A stretch of DNA of 5,229 nucleotides from positions 1-5,229 of the forward strand of contig JAJECB010000220.1 in NCBI GenBank assembly GCA_022822245.1, written 5' to 3'. The position numbers and the translations under genes are program-made. The notes beneath the pieces were generated by a model. The model saw only the letters and a list, made by a program, of their open reading frames with translations. It had not been told where the DNA came from and made no database searches. This DNA comes from Gammaproteobacteria bacterium. GTDB taxonomy: Bacteria > Pseudomonadota > Gammaproteobacteria > HK1. Numbering within the stretch: position 1 is the first letter of the stretch; the number at the start of each line of letters is the position of its first letter. Of this stretch, positions 1 through 5,070 are shown in pieces.

Positions 1-55
1 ACCAATGCGGCGCGCTCGACTCCGCTTGACCTCGCCGCCGTCTCCAACCCATCAT
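1..55 (-). CDS. Possible 5' end of an unidentified gene, cut by the window edge
   Basis: On the minus strand an ATG at 55-53, followed at once by a second ATG, opens a frame that stays open to the window edge. It is preceded by GGGAG (plus-strand CTCCC at 61-65) with a 5-nt spacer, a good ribosome binding site. The 18 visible codons begin MMGWRRRR, an arginine-rich start that I do not recognise. The frame lies downstream of fabI in the same direction. A competing reading is a plus-strand gene ending at the TGA at 55-57, whose last residues would be LDLAAVSNPS. Third-position G+C does not separate the two readings, so the call is tentative. Confidence 0.3.
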   Translation of the reverse strand, partial: MMGWRRRRGQAESSAPHW

Positions 56-214
56 GACCACTCCCACAACCACCCCGATATCGCTCCCCCAGCCCCTGTT
101 TCTCACTCTTCGTTCAGGCTCATTTCTGGATTGGAAAACGCGCCGCCCGGGTTCCGCGGGTGGGCAGCCGCCACGGAGGCTGGCGCGGAGTCCGGCGCAG
201 CGGGACGTGTCGTA

Positions 215-243
215 GCGGCCGCGGACCGGGGGAGTCCGGCCGC
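215..243. terminator. GC-rich hairpin just past the fabI stop (possible terminator or 3' stabiliser)
   Basis: GCGGCC (215-220) and GGAC (223-226) pair with GTCC (234-237) and GGCCGC (238-243) around a 7-nt loop. The 5' arm has a 2-nt bulge, so the stem totals 10 GC-rich pairs. It begins about 11 nt after the fabI stop codon read on the minus strand. Neither strand has a T-run after the stem, so it is not a classical intrinsic terminator. It may instead protect the mRNA end or assist another form of termination. The structure is read directly from the sequence; its role is inferred from position. Confidence 0.35.
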
Positions 244-254
244 GCACCGGAGGG

Positions 255-1037
255 TCAGAGACGGGGCGTCCCGATGACGTGGTAGCCCGCGTCCACGCAG
301 GTGATCTCTCCGGTGATCCCCGACGCGAGATCGGAGCACAGGAACGCGGCCGCGTTGCCTACATCGTCGATGGAGACGTTGCGCCGGAGCGGCGCGACCT
401 CCTGCGCGTGGTCGAGGAGCTTGCGGAAGCCGGAGATGCCGGAGGCGGCGAGGGTGCGGATGGGCCCCGCGGAGATCGCGTTCACCCGGATCCCTTCCGG
501 CCCCAGATCCTCCGCCAGATAGCGCACGGTCGCCTCGAGGCTCGCCTTTGCCGGCCCCATCACGTTGTAGTTCGGGAACACGCGCTGCGAGCCGAGATAG
601 GTCAGGGTCAGCATCGCGCCGCCGTTCTCGCGCATGAGCCCCCGCCCTCCGGCCGCGAGCGCCGCGAAGCTGTACGCGCTCACGTCGTGGGCGACACGGA
701 ACGCTTCTCGGTCGAGCCCGGAAAGGAAGTCTCCGTCCAACGCCTCGCGTGGAGCGAACGCGATTGCGTGGACCAGGCCGTCGAGGGCCGGCCACGTGTC
801 CCCGAGGCGGTGGAACAGGCCGTCGATGTCCCCGTCGGCGCTCACGTCGCAGCCGATGGTGAGCGTGGATCCGACCTCGGCGGCGAGCTTGCGCACCCGA
901 TCGCCGAGGCGTTCGTTCTGGAACGTGAAGGCGAGCTCCGCGCCCTCGCGGTGCATGGCTCTCGCCACGCCCCAGGCGATCGAGCGATTGCTCGCCACCC
1001 CGGTAACCAGGATCCGCTTGCCGGCGAGCAGTCCCAC
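255..1037 (-). CDS. fabI: Enoyl-[acyl-carrier-protein] reductase (NADH), FabI
   Basis: FabI reduces trans-2-enoyl-ACP to acyl-ACP in the last step of each cytoplasmic fatty-acid elongation cycle. It is a short-chain dehydrogenase/reductase of 260 aa, against 262 in E. coli. The N-terminal [20 protein letters not shown] is the FabI form of the nucleotide-binding motif. The active-site Y147, Y157 and K164 (Y-x6-K in YNVMGPAK) are present, as is the substrate-loop segment [14 protein letters not shown]. The GTG at 1037-1035 is chosen because [13 protein letters not shown] aligns residue for residue with the E. coli start. The same frame stays open upstream to a GTG at 1088, but that would add 17 residues with no counterpart. 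No Shine-Dalgarno sequence precedes the chosen start, and an inverted-repeat unit ends only 11 nt upstream. Residue 93, glycine in E. coli and linked there to triclosan response, is alanine. mltD lies upstream in the same direction, so transcription may read through. Confidence 0.96.
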   Translation of the reverse strand: MGLLAGKRILVTGVASNRSIAWGVARAMHREGAELAFTFQNERLGDRVRKLAAEVGSTLTIGCDVSADGDIDGLFHRLGDTWPALDGLVHAIAFAPREALDGDFLSGLDREAFRVAHDVSAYSFAALAAGGRGLMRENGGAMLTLTYLGSQRVFPNYNVMGPAKASLEATVRYLAEDLGPEGIRVNAISAGPIRTLAASGISGFRKLLDHAQEVAPLRRNVSIDDVGNAAAFLCSDLASGITGEITCVDAGYHVIGTPRL

Positions 1038-1048
1038 GGGGTGTGGCG

Positions 1049-1072
1049 AGCCGCGGGATTTCACCGATGTTC
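1049..1072 (+). repeat. Left arm of a 24-bp inverted repeat
   Basis: This arm contains GCCGCGGGATTTCACCGATG and pairs with the complement of 1229-1252 at 23 of 24 positions; the one difference is G against A at the eighth base. Weaker similarity continues inwards for about 15 nt with small gaps, towards GGGCGCCA and GGACGCCA. It lies 11 nt in front of the fabI GTG. Confidence 0.85.
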
Positions 1073-1121
1073 GTCGCGCGGGCGCCACGATGGCGCGGTA
1101 GTGGGCCGCACGGACCGAAAG

Positions 1122-1136
1122 AGCGCATGCGCGCTG
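1122..1136 (+). repeat. Small palindromic direct repeat, copy 1
   Basis: AGCGCATGCGCGCTG contains the perfect palindrome arms AGCGC and GCGCT around a 4-nt centre. It matches the copy at 1157-1171 at 14 of 15 positions. Including the next six bases (both ending GAAG) the match is 18 of 21. It lies about 85 bp upstream of the fabI start. A pair of phased palindromes could be operator sites or simply internal repeats of a mobile unit. Confidence 0.6.
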
Positions 1137-1156
1137 CTGAAGGCGTAGCCGACACT

Positions 1157-1171
1157 AGCGCTTGCGCGCTG
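1157..1171 (+). repeat. Small palindromic direct repeat, copy 2
   Basis: AGCGCTTGCGCGCTG differs from the copy at 1122-1136 by one base and keeps the same AGCGC/GCGCT arms around a 4-nt centre. The copies are 35 bp apart start to start, a little over three helical turns. Confidence 0.6.
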
Positions 1172-1202
1172 ACGAAGTGGCTTGAGGGAGTACGGCCCGC
1201 TC

Positions 1203-1219
1203 CGCCAAGAGAATTGGCG
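1203..1219. other. Short hairpin (CGCCAA/TTGGCG) downstream of mltD
   Basis: CGCCAA (1203-1208) and TTGGCG (1214-1219) form a perfect 6-bp stem around a 5-nt loop, 32 nt after the mltD stop read on the minus strand. No T-run follows on either strand, so I do not call it an intrinsic terminator. It could contribute to an mRNA 3' end or belong to the surrounding inverted-repeat unit. Confidence 0.35.
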
Positions 1220-1228
1220 TCCGTAGCA

Positions 1229-1252
1229 GAACATCGGTGAAATCTCGCGGCT
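1229..1252 (-). repeat. Right arm of the 24-bp inverted repeat, overlapping the mltD stop codon
   Basis: This arm contains CATCGGTGAAATCTCGCGGC and is the reverse complement of 1049-1072 with one mismatch. Its outer end reaches into the mltD TAG stop (minus strand, 1253-1251), so the repeat supplies part of that stop codon. Confidence 0.85.
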
Positions 1253-2699
1253 AACCTTCGCCCCTTACTCGGAGTTGTTGACCCGGATGAAGGACGTTCG
1301 AGCCCGGAGCGAGGCGGTTCCAGTCGCGAAGCGAGCTGACCGTGGTCCGGTACCGACGGGCGATGAGCCAGAGACTCTCCCCGGCACTCACGACATGCAC
1401 CCGGCGCTCTGCCGCGGCCCCCGGCGCCGAGGATGCGCGGCCGGACACGGGGATCATCAGGTCCCGGCCGGCGCGAATGAGATGCGAGTCCAGCCGGTTG
1501 GCCGCCATCAGGGTCTTCACGGTGATCCCGTGGGCGTGGGCGATCGCGCCGAGGGTGTCACCCTGCCGGATCCGGTAGCGCCGGCGCTCCATCAGCCGCT
1601 CCGGGCGGACCTGCAAAAGCTCCCGGCCGAGACGGTCGGCGTGCTCGGCGCGTACCAGTACGCGATGGGGTCCGTTCGGCGCCGTCATGCCGCGCCGGAA
1701 TCCGAGGTTGAGGAGCGCGAGCTCCGCCGGGGGCAATCCCGCGCTCCGGGCCGCAGCCGCCAGGTTGACCTGTGACGGCGCCGCGACCTCGGTGAAGTAC
1801 GGGCGCCAGGGGATCGTCTTCATCCGCACGTTGTGCAGACGCGGCATCGCGACGATCTCGGAGAGGACCAGCCAGCGCGCCATGTGGCCGCGCGTCTCCC
1901 TCGGAAGATAGCGTTCGATGGCGGCATAGTGCGCCGTCTCGATCCGCAGTCCGGCCCGCCGAATGGCCCGCCGTACGTTGCCCGGGCCACAGTTGTAGGC
2001 AGCGACCGCGAGCAACCAGTCGCCGTTGAACTCGTCGCGGAGAAAAGTGAGGTAGTCGAGCGCGGCCTCCGTCGCGGCGGGGGCGTCATGGCGTGCGTCG
2101 TACCACCAGGAACGCGAGAGCTTCAGATCGCGCGCGGTGCCGGGAAGGATTTGCCACAGGCCGGCCGCGTTCCGGGAGGAAACGGCTCTTGCGTCATAGC
2201 CGCTCTCCACCGCCGGGAGCAGGGCGATTTCGCCCGGGAGCCCCCGTATTGCGAGCTGCCGCGTCACGTGATAGAGCCAGGGATTCGCGTTGCTCCCGAT
2301 GGCGTCGAAGAACCGCTGGTTGCCGTGGTACCGGCGGAGCTTGCGCCGGAACTCGCGAAGGGAGCTGACATGCGATTGCACCGGCACCACCGTCATCAGG
2401 TGACGGATGCGCTCCCACGTGTCTCGATCCTCACCCGGGCCATAGGGGTTCCGGAGGCGGCGGTCCGCCGGGGCTCCTTCCGTCCGCAGCTCCCGCAGCA
2501 ACGCGACCGAGGCGGACTGGCCGGTCGCCTCGCCGGGAACCCGCCCCGCAATCGAGTCTCCGGGCGCGGAGTTCGTGCCGGAAGGAGGTTCGGGGACGGG
2601 CCTCGGATGGGCACGGCGATCCGCGGTCTGCCAATTGATGCACGACGTGGCCGACAGCATGACGACGAGCGCGGCGCACATGATGCGGGCTGGGTCCAT
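1251..2699 (-). CDS. mltD: Membrane-bound lytic murein transglycosylase D-like lipoprotein with two LysM domains
   Basis: MltD-type enzymes cleave the MurNAc-GlcNAc bond of peptidoglycan, leaving 1,6-anhydro ends, and usually act from the inner face of the outer membrane. The 482-aa product starts with a lipoprotein signal (MDPARIMCAALVVMLSATSC) whose lipobox would be ATSC with Cys20; Ala at -3 is acceptable but not ideal. A low-complexity linker runs to about residue 85. The SLT catalytic domain spans about 138-290: catalytic Glu165 in LLPAVESGYD, then AAGLWQILPGTAR (178-190) and AAYNCGPGNVRRAI (233-246). Two LysM peptidoglycan-binding repeats follow at 374-417 and 434-477. The frame is open 106 codons further upstream, but that stretch has no family similarity and overlaps the divergent gene, so ATG 2699 is chosen. 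There is no clear Shine-Dalgarno sequence at 2699; ATG 2681 (MCAALVV) is an alternative that keeps the lipobox. A good promoter sits 31 nt upstream of the start. Confidence 0.93.
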   Translation of the reverse strand: MDPARIMCAALVVMLSATSCINWQTADRRAHPRPVPEPPSGTNSAPGDSIAGRVPGEATGQSASVALLRELRTEGAPADRRLRNPYGPGEDRDTWERIRHLMTVVPVQSHVSSLREFRRKLRRYHGNQRFFDAIGSNANPWLYHVTRQLAIRGLPGEIALLPAVESGYDARAVSSRNAAGLWQILPGTARDLKLSRSWWYDARHDAPAATEAALDYLTFLRDEFNGDWLLAVAAYNCGPGNVRRAIRRAGLRIETAHYAAIERYLPRETRGHMARWLVLSEIVAMPRLHNVRMKTIPWRPYFTEVAAPSQVNLAAAARSAGLPPAELALLNLGFRRGMTAPNGPHRVLVRAEHADRLGRELLQVRPERLMERRRYRIRQGDTLGAIAHAHGITVKTLMAANRLDSHLIRAGRDLMIPVSGRASSAPGAAAERRVHVVSAGESLWLIARRYRTTVSSLRDWNRLAPGSNVLHPGQQLRVRGEG

Positions 2700-2729
2700 G
2701 GAGGCGGATACATTCAGCGTGAATTTCGC

Positions 2730-2758
2730 ATCGTAGAAGTGTTGGCAGATCAAGTCAA
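2730..2758 (-). promoter_or_regulatory. Sigma-70-type promoter for mltD
   Basis: On the minus strand TTGACT (2758-2753, 5 of 6 to TTGACA) and TACGAT (2735-2730, 4 of 6 to TATAAT) are separated by exactly 17 bp. The predicted transcript would start near 2723 and give a leader of about 24 nt before the mltD ATG at 2699. The surrounding sequence is noticeably richer in A+T than its neighbours, as expected for a promoter in a high-G+C genome. It may also serve fabI by readthrough, since no clear promoter is visible in front of fabI. Confidence 0.6.
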
Positions 2759-2891
2759 ACCATGGGTCGGCGGAGATGCGGCGGAAGGTCGCTCCGGGGA
2801 GCCGGATCCTGCCCGCCTCCTGGTCTGCTCCACCGTCCCGCGTTCTTCGATGCGATAGACTTCCGGCCGTCACTCGGCCCGGGGGGTTCGC

Positions 2892-3698
2892 GTGCAGCAA
2901 TATCCGAACGGCGGCAACGGCCTTGCCGACTGGCACCGGCGCGTGCCGGGGAGCCTCGTGCTCGACACCGAGAACCGATGCCTTATCTCCTTGATTGCCA
3001 ACAAATTTGGATATCACCTGCTGATTGTGGGTTCACGCGACTACCTGCCTGTGCTCGGTGCCGTCCGCGTTCAGCACTGTACGTGGCTCAAGGTCCCGGG
3101 CGCACCCGCACGGGAACCCGAACCGGAGGTCGTCCTCCCCGCCGCCCGCTGTTCCGCCGTCCAGGGCAACCCCGGGGCGATGCCCGTCACGTCGGATAGT
3201 ATCGACATTGTAATTCTTCCGCATATTATTGAATTTCAAGAAGATCCACATGAAGTTCTTCAGGAAGCCGAACGGGTTCTGGTGCCCGAGGGTCACTTGA
3301 TCGTGGCCGGATACAACGCGCTCGGGCTGATGGGGGCCTGGAACCTCATCCACCGTCGCGGTGCTCCGTGGAACGGGCGCTTCTACACCGCCGGGCGAGT
3401 CAAGGACTGGCTTTCGGTCCTCGGCTTCGACACGGTGGCGAGCGAGGGCTGCTTCTTCCGTCCGCCGCTTCCGAGCCGCCGGGTCCTCCGGCAGCTCCAG
3501 GTGTTCGAGACCGCCGGTCCGCGGTTCTGGCCGGGACTCTGCGGCACCTGGTTCCTCGTCGCGCGCAAGCGGACCGCCACCCTGACCCCGCTGCGGCCCG
3601 TCTGGCGCCGGCGGCGGAAGCGGATCCGGGAGGCCGGGCTCGCCGGCCCGGCGGCGATGACGGAGCGCGGACGGTACCCCGCGGAGGATGCAGCCTGA
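2892..3698 (+). CDS. yafS: YafS-like class I SAM-dependent methyltransferase, substrate unknown
   Basis: The 268-aa product matches the E. coli YafS family in length and landmark segments: [16 protein letters not shown] (38-53), [20 protein letters not shown] (103-122), [19 protein letters not shown] (130-148), [16 protein letters not shown] (164-179) and FLVARKR (221-227). The fold is the Rossmann-like methyltransferase type, but the usual glycine-rich SAM motif (GxGxG) is reduced to VGSRDY near residues 46-51, so SAM binding is likely but unproven. The C-terminal 40 residues are basic and low-complexity. The start is GTG at 2892 with a G-run (2880-2886) five nt upstream; no strong promoter precedes it. 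It is divergent from mltD and followed by rnhA after 11 nt, an association also seen in E. coli. Codons 3198-3266 are unusually AT-rich. I infer a cytoplasmic protein because there is no signal peptide or membrane segment. Confidence 0.85.
   Translation: MQQYPNGGNGLADWHRRVPGSLVLDTENRCLISLIANKFGYHLLIVGSRDYLPVLGAVRVQHCTWLKVPGAPAREPEPEVVLPAARCSAVQGNPGAMPVTSDSIDIVILPHIIEFQEDPHEVLQEAERVLVPEGHLIVAGYNALGLMGAWNLIHRRGAPWNGRFYTAGRVKDWLSVLGFDTVASEGCFFRPPLPSRRVLRQLQVFETAGPRFWPGLCGTWFLVARKRTATLTPLRPVWRRRRKRIREAGLAGPAAMTERGRYPAEDAA
3202..3229 (+). promoter_or_regulatory. Promoter-like sequence inside the methyltransferase gene
   Basis: TCGACA (3202-3207, 5 of 6 to TTGACA) and TATTAT (3224-3229, 5 of 6 to TATAAT) are 16 bp apart on the plus strand, within a stretch that is only about one third G+C. 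If active, it would give a transcript carrying rnhA and dnaQ with a leader of roughly 470 nt. It could equally be a chance match created by the AT-rich patch. Confidence 0.35.
3683..3697 (+). promoter_or_regulatory. Shine-Dalgarno positioned for a possible CTG start of rnhA
   Basis: GGAGG at 3683-3687 is the only good ribosome binding sequence near the rnhA start. It lies 22 nt before the ATG at 3710, too far to serve it, but 7 nt before an in-frame CTG at 3695. That CTG overlaps the methyltransferase TGA stop as CTGA, a form typical of translational coupling. An ATG right after the GGAGG (3688) is in a different frame and leads to no recognisable protein. Confidence 0.35.
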
Positions 3699-3709
3699 CG
3701 CCTCCCTCC

Positions 3710-4198
3710 ATGCGAGAGCCGGTCGAGATCTACACCGACGGGGCGAGCCGCGGCAATCCGGGCCCCGGGGGCTGGGCGGCGCTCCTGCGCTTTCGGGGCC
3801 GCGAACGGGAGATCGGCGGCCGCGAACCCTGGACCACCAACAACCGGATGGAGTTGCTCGCGGCCATCCACGGGCTCGAAGCGCTGCGCCGCCCGTGCCG
3901 GGTGCGGCTGGTCACCGATTCGACCTACGTGCGTGACGGGATCACTCGCTGGATCGCGGCATGGAAGCGGCGGGGCTGGCGCACGGCGGGTGGGCAGCCG
4001 GTCAAGAACGTCGACCTCTGGCATCGGCTGGAAGAGGCGGCGTCCGGGCACGACGTGGACTGGGTCTGGACGCGGGGCCACAGCGGGCACCCGGAGAACG
4101 AGCGGGTGGACCGGCGGGCGCGCGCGGAGGCGGCGGCAGTCGGAAGCGGGGCGTCGACCGACGGACGCGCCGCGGAGCGGGCCGGAAGCTCCGGCTGA
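3710..4198 (+). CDS. rnhA: Ribonuclease HI
   Basis: RNase HI cuts the RNA strand of RNA:DNA hybrids with Mg2+ (R-loops and replication primers) in the cytoplasm. From the ATG at 3710 the protein has 162 aa (E. coli 155), and every catalytic residue falls at its E. coli number: Asp10 in IYTDGA, Glu48 in NNRMELLAA, Asp70 in LVTDSTYV, His124 in [14 protein letters not shown] and Asp134 at its end. The basic segment [20 protein letters not shown] (81-100) is the substrate-binding protrusion of the E. coli-type enzyme. The last 20 residues are Gly/Ala/Ser/Arg-rich and not conserved. The gene begins 11 nt after the methyltransferase stop and ends just before dnaQ, so an operon is likely. No ribosome binding site precedes the ATG; an upstream CTG at 3695 that would add five residues is the alternative start. 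Confidence 0.96.
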   Translation: MREPVEIYTDGASRGNPGPGGWAALLRFRGREREIGGREPWTTNNRMELLAAIHGLEALRRPCRVRLVTDSTYVRDGITRWIAAWKRRGWRTAGGQPVKNVDLWHRLEEAASGHDVDWVWTRGHSGHPENERVDRRARAEAAAVGSGASTDGRAAERAGSSG

Positions 4199-4219
4199 GC
4201 GATGGCGGCGGGGACCTCG

Positions 4220-4924
4220 ATGCGCCGGATCGTCCTCGACACCGAGACGACAGGTCTCGACCCCGAGGAGGGCCACCGCGTGATCGAGGCGGCGGCGCTG
4301 GAGCTCGTGGACCGCCGGCTCACCGGCGCGGCGTTCCATCGCCACTTCAACCCCGAGCGCGAGATCGAGGCGGGGGCGGAGCGCGTTCACGGCATGTCGC
4401 ACGCGGACCTCATGAACGAGCCGAGATTCGCGGACCTCGCGGACGAGTTCCTCGCGTTCGTCGACGGGGCCGAGCTCATCATCCACAACGCCCCCTTCGA
4501 CCTTGCCTTTCTCGACGCGGAGCTCGTGCGCTGCTCGCGCCTCCCCCTGAGCGGGCGCCACCCGGTCCTGGACACCCTCGAGCTCGCCCGGCGCCGGCAT
4601 CCCGGTCAGCGCAACAACCTCGACGCGCTCTGCGCCCGCTACGGGGTGGACCACTCGCGCCGGACCGTGCACGGCGCGCGCCTCGACGCGGAGCTCCTCG
4701 CGGAGGTCTACCTCGCGATGACCGGTGGCCAGACCCGCATGGACCTCGCTCCCGCGGCGGTGCGCCGGCGGCGCGTCGAGCGCGGGGCAGGGCCCGCGCT
4801 TCGGGTGGTGCGGGCGTCCGCCGAGGAGCTCGCCCGTCACGAGGCGCGGCTCGACCAGCTCGATCGTGCGGCGGGAGGCACGTGCGTCTGGCGGCACGCG
4901 GAAGGGAGCGGCGCGGACGGGTAG
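4220..4924 (+). CDS. dnaQ: DNA polymerase III epsilon subunit, proofreading 3'-5' exonuclease
   Basis: Epsilon removes misincorporated nucleotides within the Pol III core and is held between the alpha polymerase and the sliding clamp. The 234-aa protein (E. coli 243) has the DEDDh exonuclease residues: Asp7 and Glu9 in VLDTETTG, Asp94 in IIHNAPFDLAFLD, and His151 and Asp156 in TVHGARLDAELLAEVYLAM. QTRMDL (171-176) occupies the place of the clamp-binding motif QTSMAF of E. coli. The C-terminal segment, LRVVRASAEELARHEARLDQ then GGTCVWRH, matches the alpha-binding tail. The ATG at 4220 gives MRRIVLDTETTG and has GGGGA (4210-4214) five nt upstream. An ATG at 4202, three nt after the rnhA stop, would add six residues but lacks a ribosome binding site. 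Unlike E. coli, where the two genes diverge, dnaQ follows rnhA in the same direction and is probably cotranscribed. Confidence 0.96.
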   Translation: MRRIVLDTETTGLDPEEGHRVIEAAALELVDRRLTGAAFHRHFNPEREIEAGAERVHGMSHADLMNEPRFADLADEFLAFVDGAELIIHNAPFDLAFLDAELVRCSRLPLSGRHPVLDTLELARRRHPGQRNNLDALCARYGVDHSRRTVHGARLDAELLAEVYLAMTGGQTRMDLAPAAVRRRRVERGAGPALRVVRASAEELARHEARLDQLDRAAGGTCVWRHAEGSGADG

Positions 4925-4983
4925 CGCTCGCGCGCCGTCCCCGTCGCGGGCGGCGGCGCTCGGGGGGCTTCCCGCGGGCGCAC

Positions 4984-5012
4984 TGGCCATTCCCGCCCGC
5001 TGCCGGTACGAT
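4984..5012 (+). promoter_or_regulatory. Candidate promoter for the downstream microprotein gene
   Basis: TGGCCA (4984-4989, 4 of 6 to TTGACA) and TACGAT (5007-5012, 4 of 6 to TATAAT) have a 17-bp spacer. The -10 hexamer is identical to the one proposed for mltD. The transcript would start near 5019 and give a leader of about 52 nt. A 7-bp inverted repeat brackets the -10 element. Confidence 0.4.
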
Positions 5013-5021
5013 CCGCGGGCG
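4994..5021. repeat. Inverted repeat bracketing the -10 element (possible operator)
   Basis: CGCCCGC (4994-5000) and GCGGGCG (5015-5021) are perfect inverse copies separated by 14 nt that include the candidate -10 hexamer TACGAT. The placement suits a repressor site, but short GC-only arms arise easily by chance in this base composition. Confidence 0.3.
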
Positions 5022-5045
5022 AGGCCCCCCTTGCGGACGGGCCTC
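5021..5045 (+). promoter_or_regulatory. Leader hairpin upstream of the microprotein ribosome binding site
   Basis: GAGGCCC (5021-5027) and GGGCCTC (5039-5045) form a perfect 7-bp stem with an 11-nt loop in the predicted 5' untranslated region. CTCC at 5043-5046 could alternatively pair with GGAG of the ribosome binding site (5060-5063), so the two pairings would exclude each other. The regulatory meaning is speculative. Confidence 0.3.
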
Positions 5046-5070
5046 CGGACCAGGCAGCAGGAGAGAGTCC

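Larger units (their letters stand above)
1049..1252. mobile_element. 204-bp unit with inverted-repeat ends between mltD and fabI (MITE-like, unassigned)
   Basis: The unit is bounded by the 24-bp inverted repeats at 1049-1072 and 1229-1252. It occupies nearly all of the space between the mltD stop, which overlaps its right end, and the fabI start. It carries no convincing gene. Inside are two copies of a small palindrome (1122-1136, 1157-1171) and a hairpin (1203-1219). Short length, long near-perfect terminal repeats and no coding content resemble a miniature inverted-repeat transposable element. I see no target-site duplication at the ends and cannot match the ends to a known insertion-sequence family. 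The alternative is a native regulatory region with paired sites. Confidence 0.45.

Noticed and set aside
156..170. Exact 15-bp repeat GCGGGTGGGCAGCCG, also at 3986-4000 inside rnhA
   Set aside because: A single pair of GC-rich 15-mers, one of them within coding sequence, has no positional logic; coincidence is the simplest reading.
103..1155. 350-codon minus-strand frame covering fabI in another phase
   Set aside because: The fabI frame is unambiguous and full-length; this frame is Arg-rich with no recognisable motifs.
1043..1240. 65-codon plus-strand frame nearly coextensive with the inverted-repeat unit
   Set aside because: It starts at a GTG in the fabI leader without a ribosome binding site, has no recognisable motif, and its ends are read out of the repeat arms.
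2856..2861. TAGACT as a -10 element for the methyltransferase gene
   Set aside because: No -35-like hexamer lies at a 16-18 bp spacing, so it is too weak to list as a promoter.
2700..3017. 106-codon upstream extension of mltD
   Set aside because: It has no similarity to the family, runs across the mltD promoter and the start of the divergent gene, and would bury the lipoprotein signal peptide.
4923..4960. Possible terminator after dnaQ (AGCGC...GGCGCT region)
   Set aside because: The pairing needs an unpaired bulge of five or more nt and a long loop, and no T-run follows; in DNA this rich in G+C such pairings are common.
3961..5070. Upstream in-frame extension of the microprotein through dnaQ and rnhA
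   Set aside because: The extension is almost entirely Arg, Gly, Pro and Ala and overlaps two certain genes in another frame. The ATG at 5071 has its own strong ribosome binding site.
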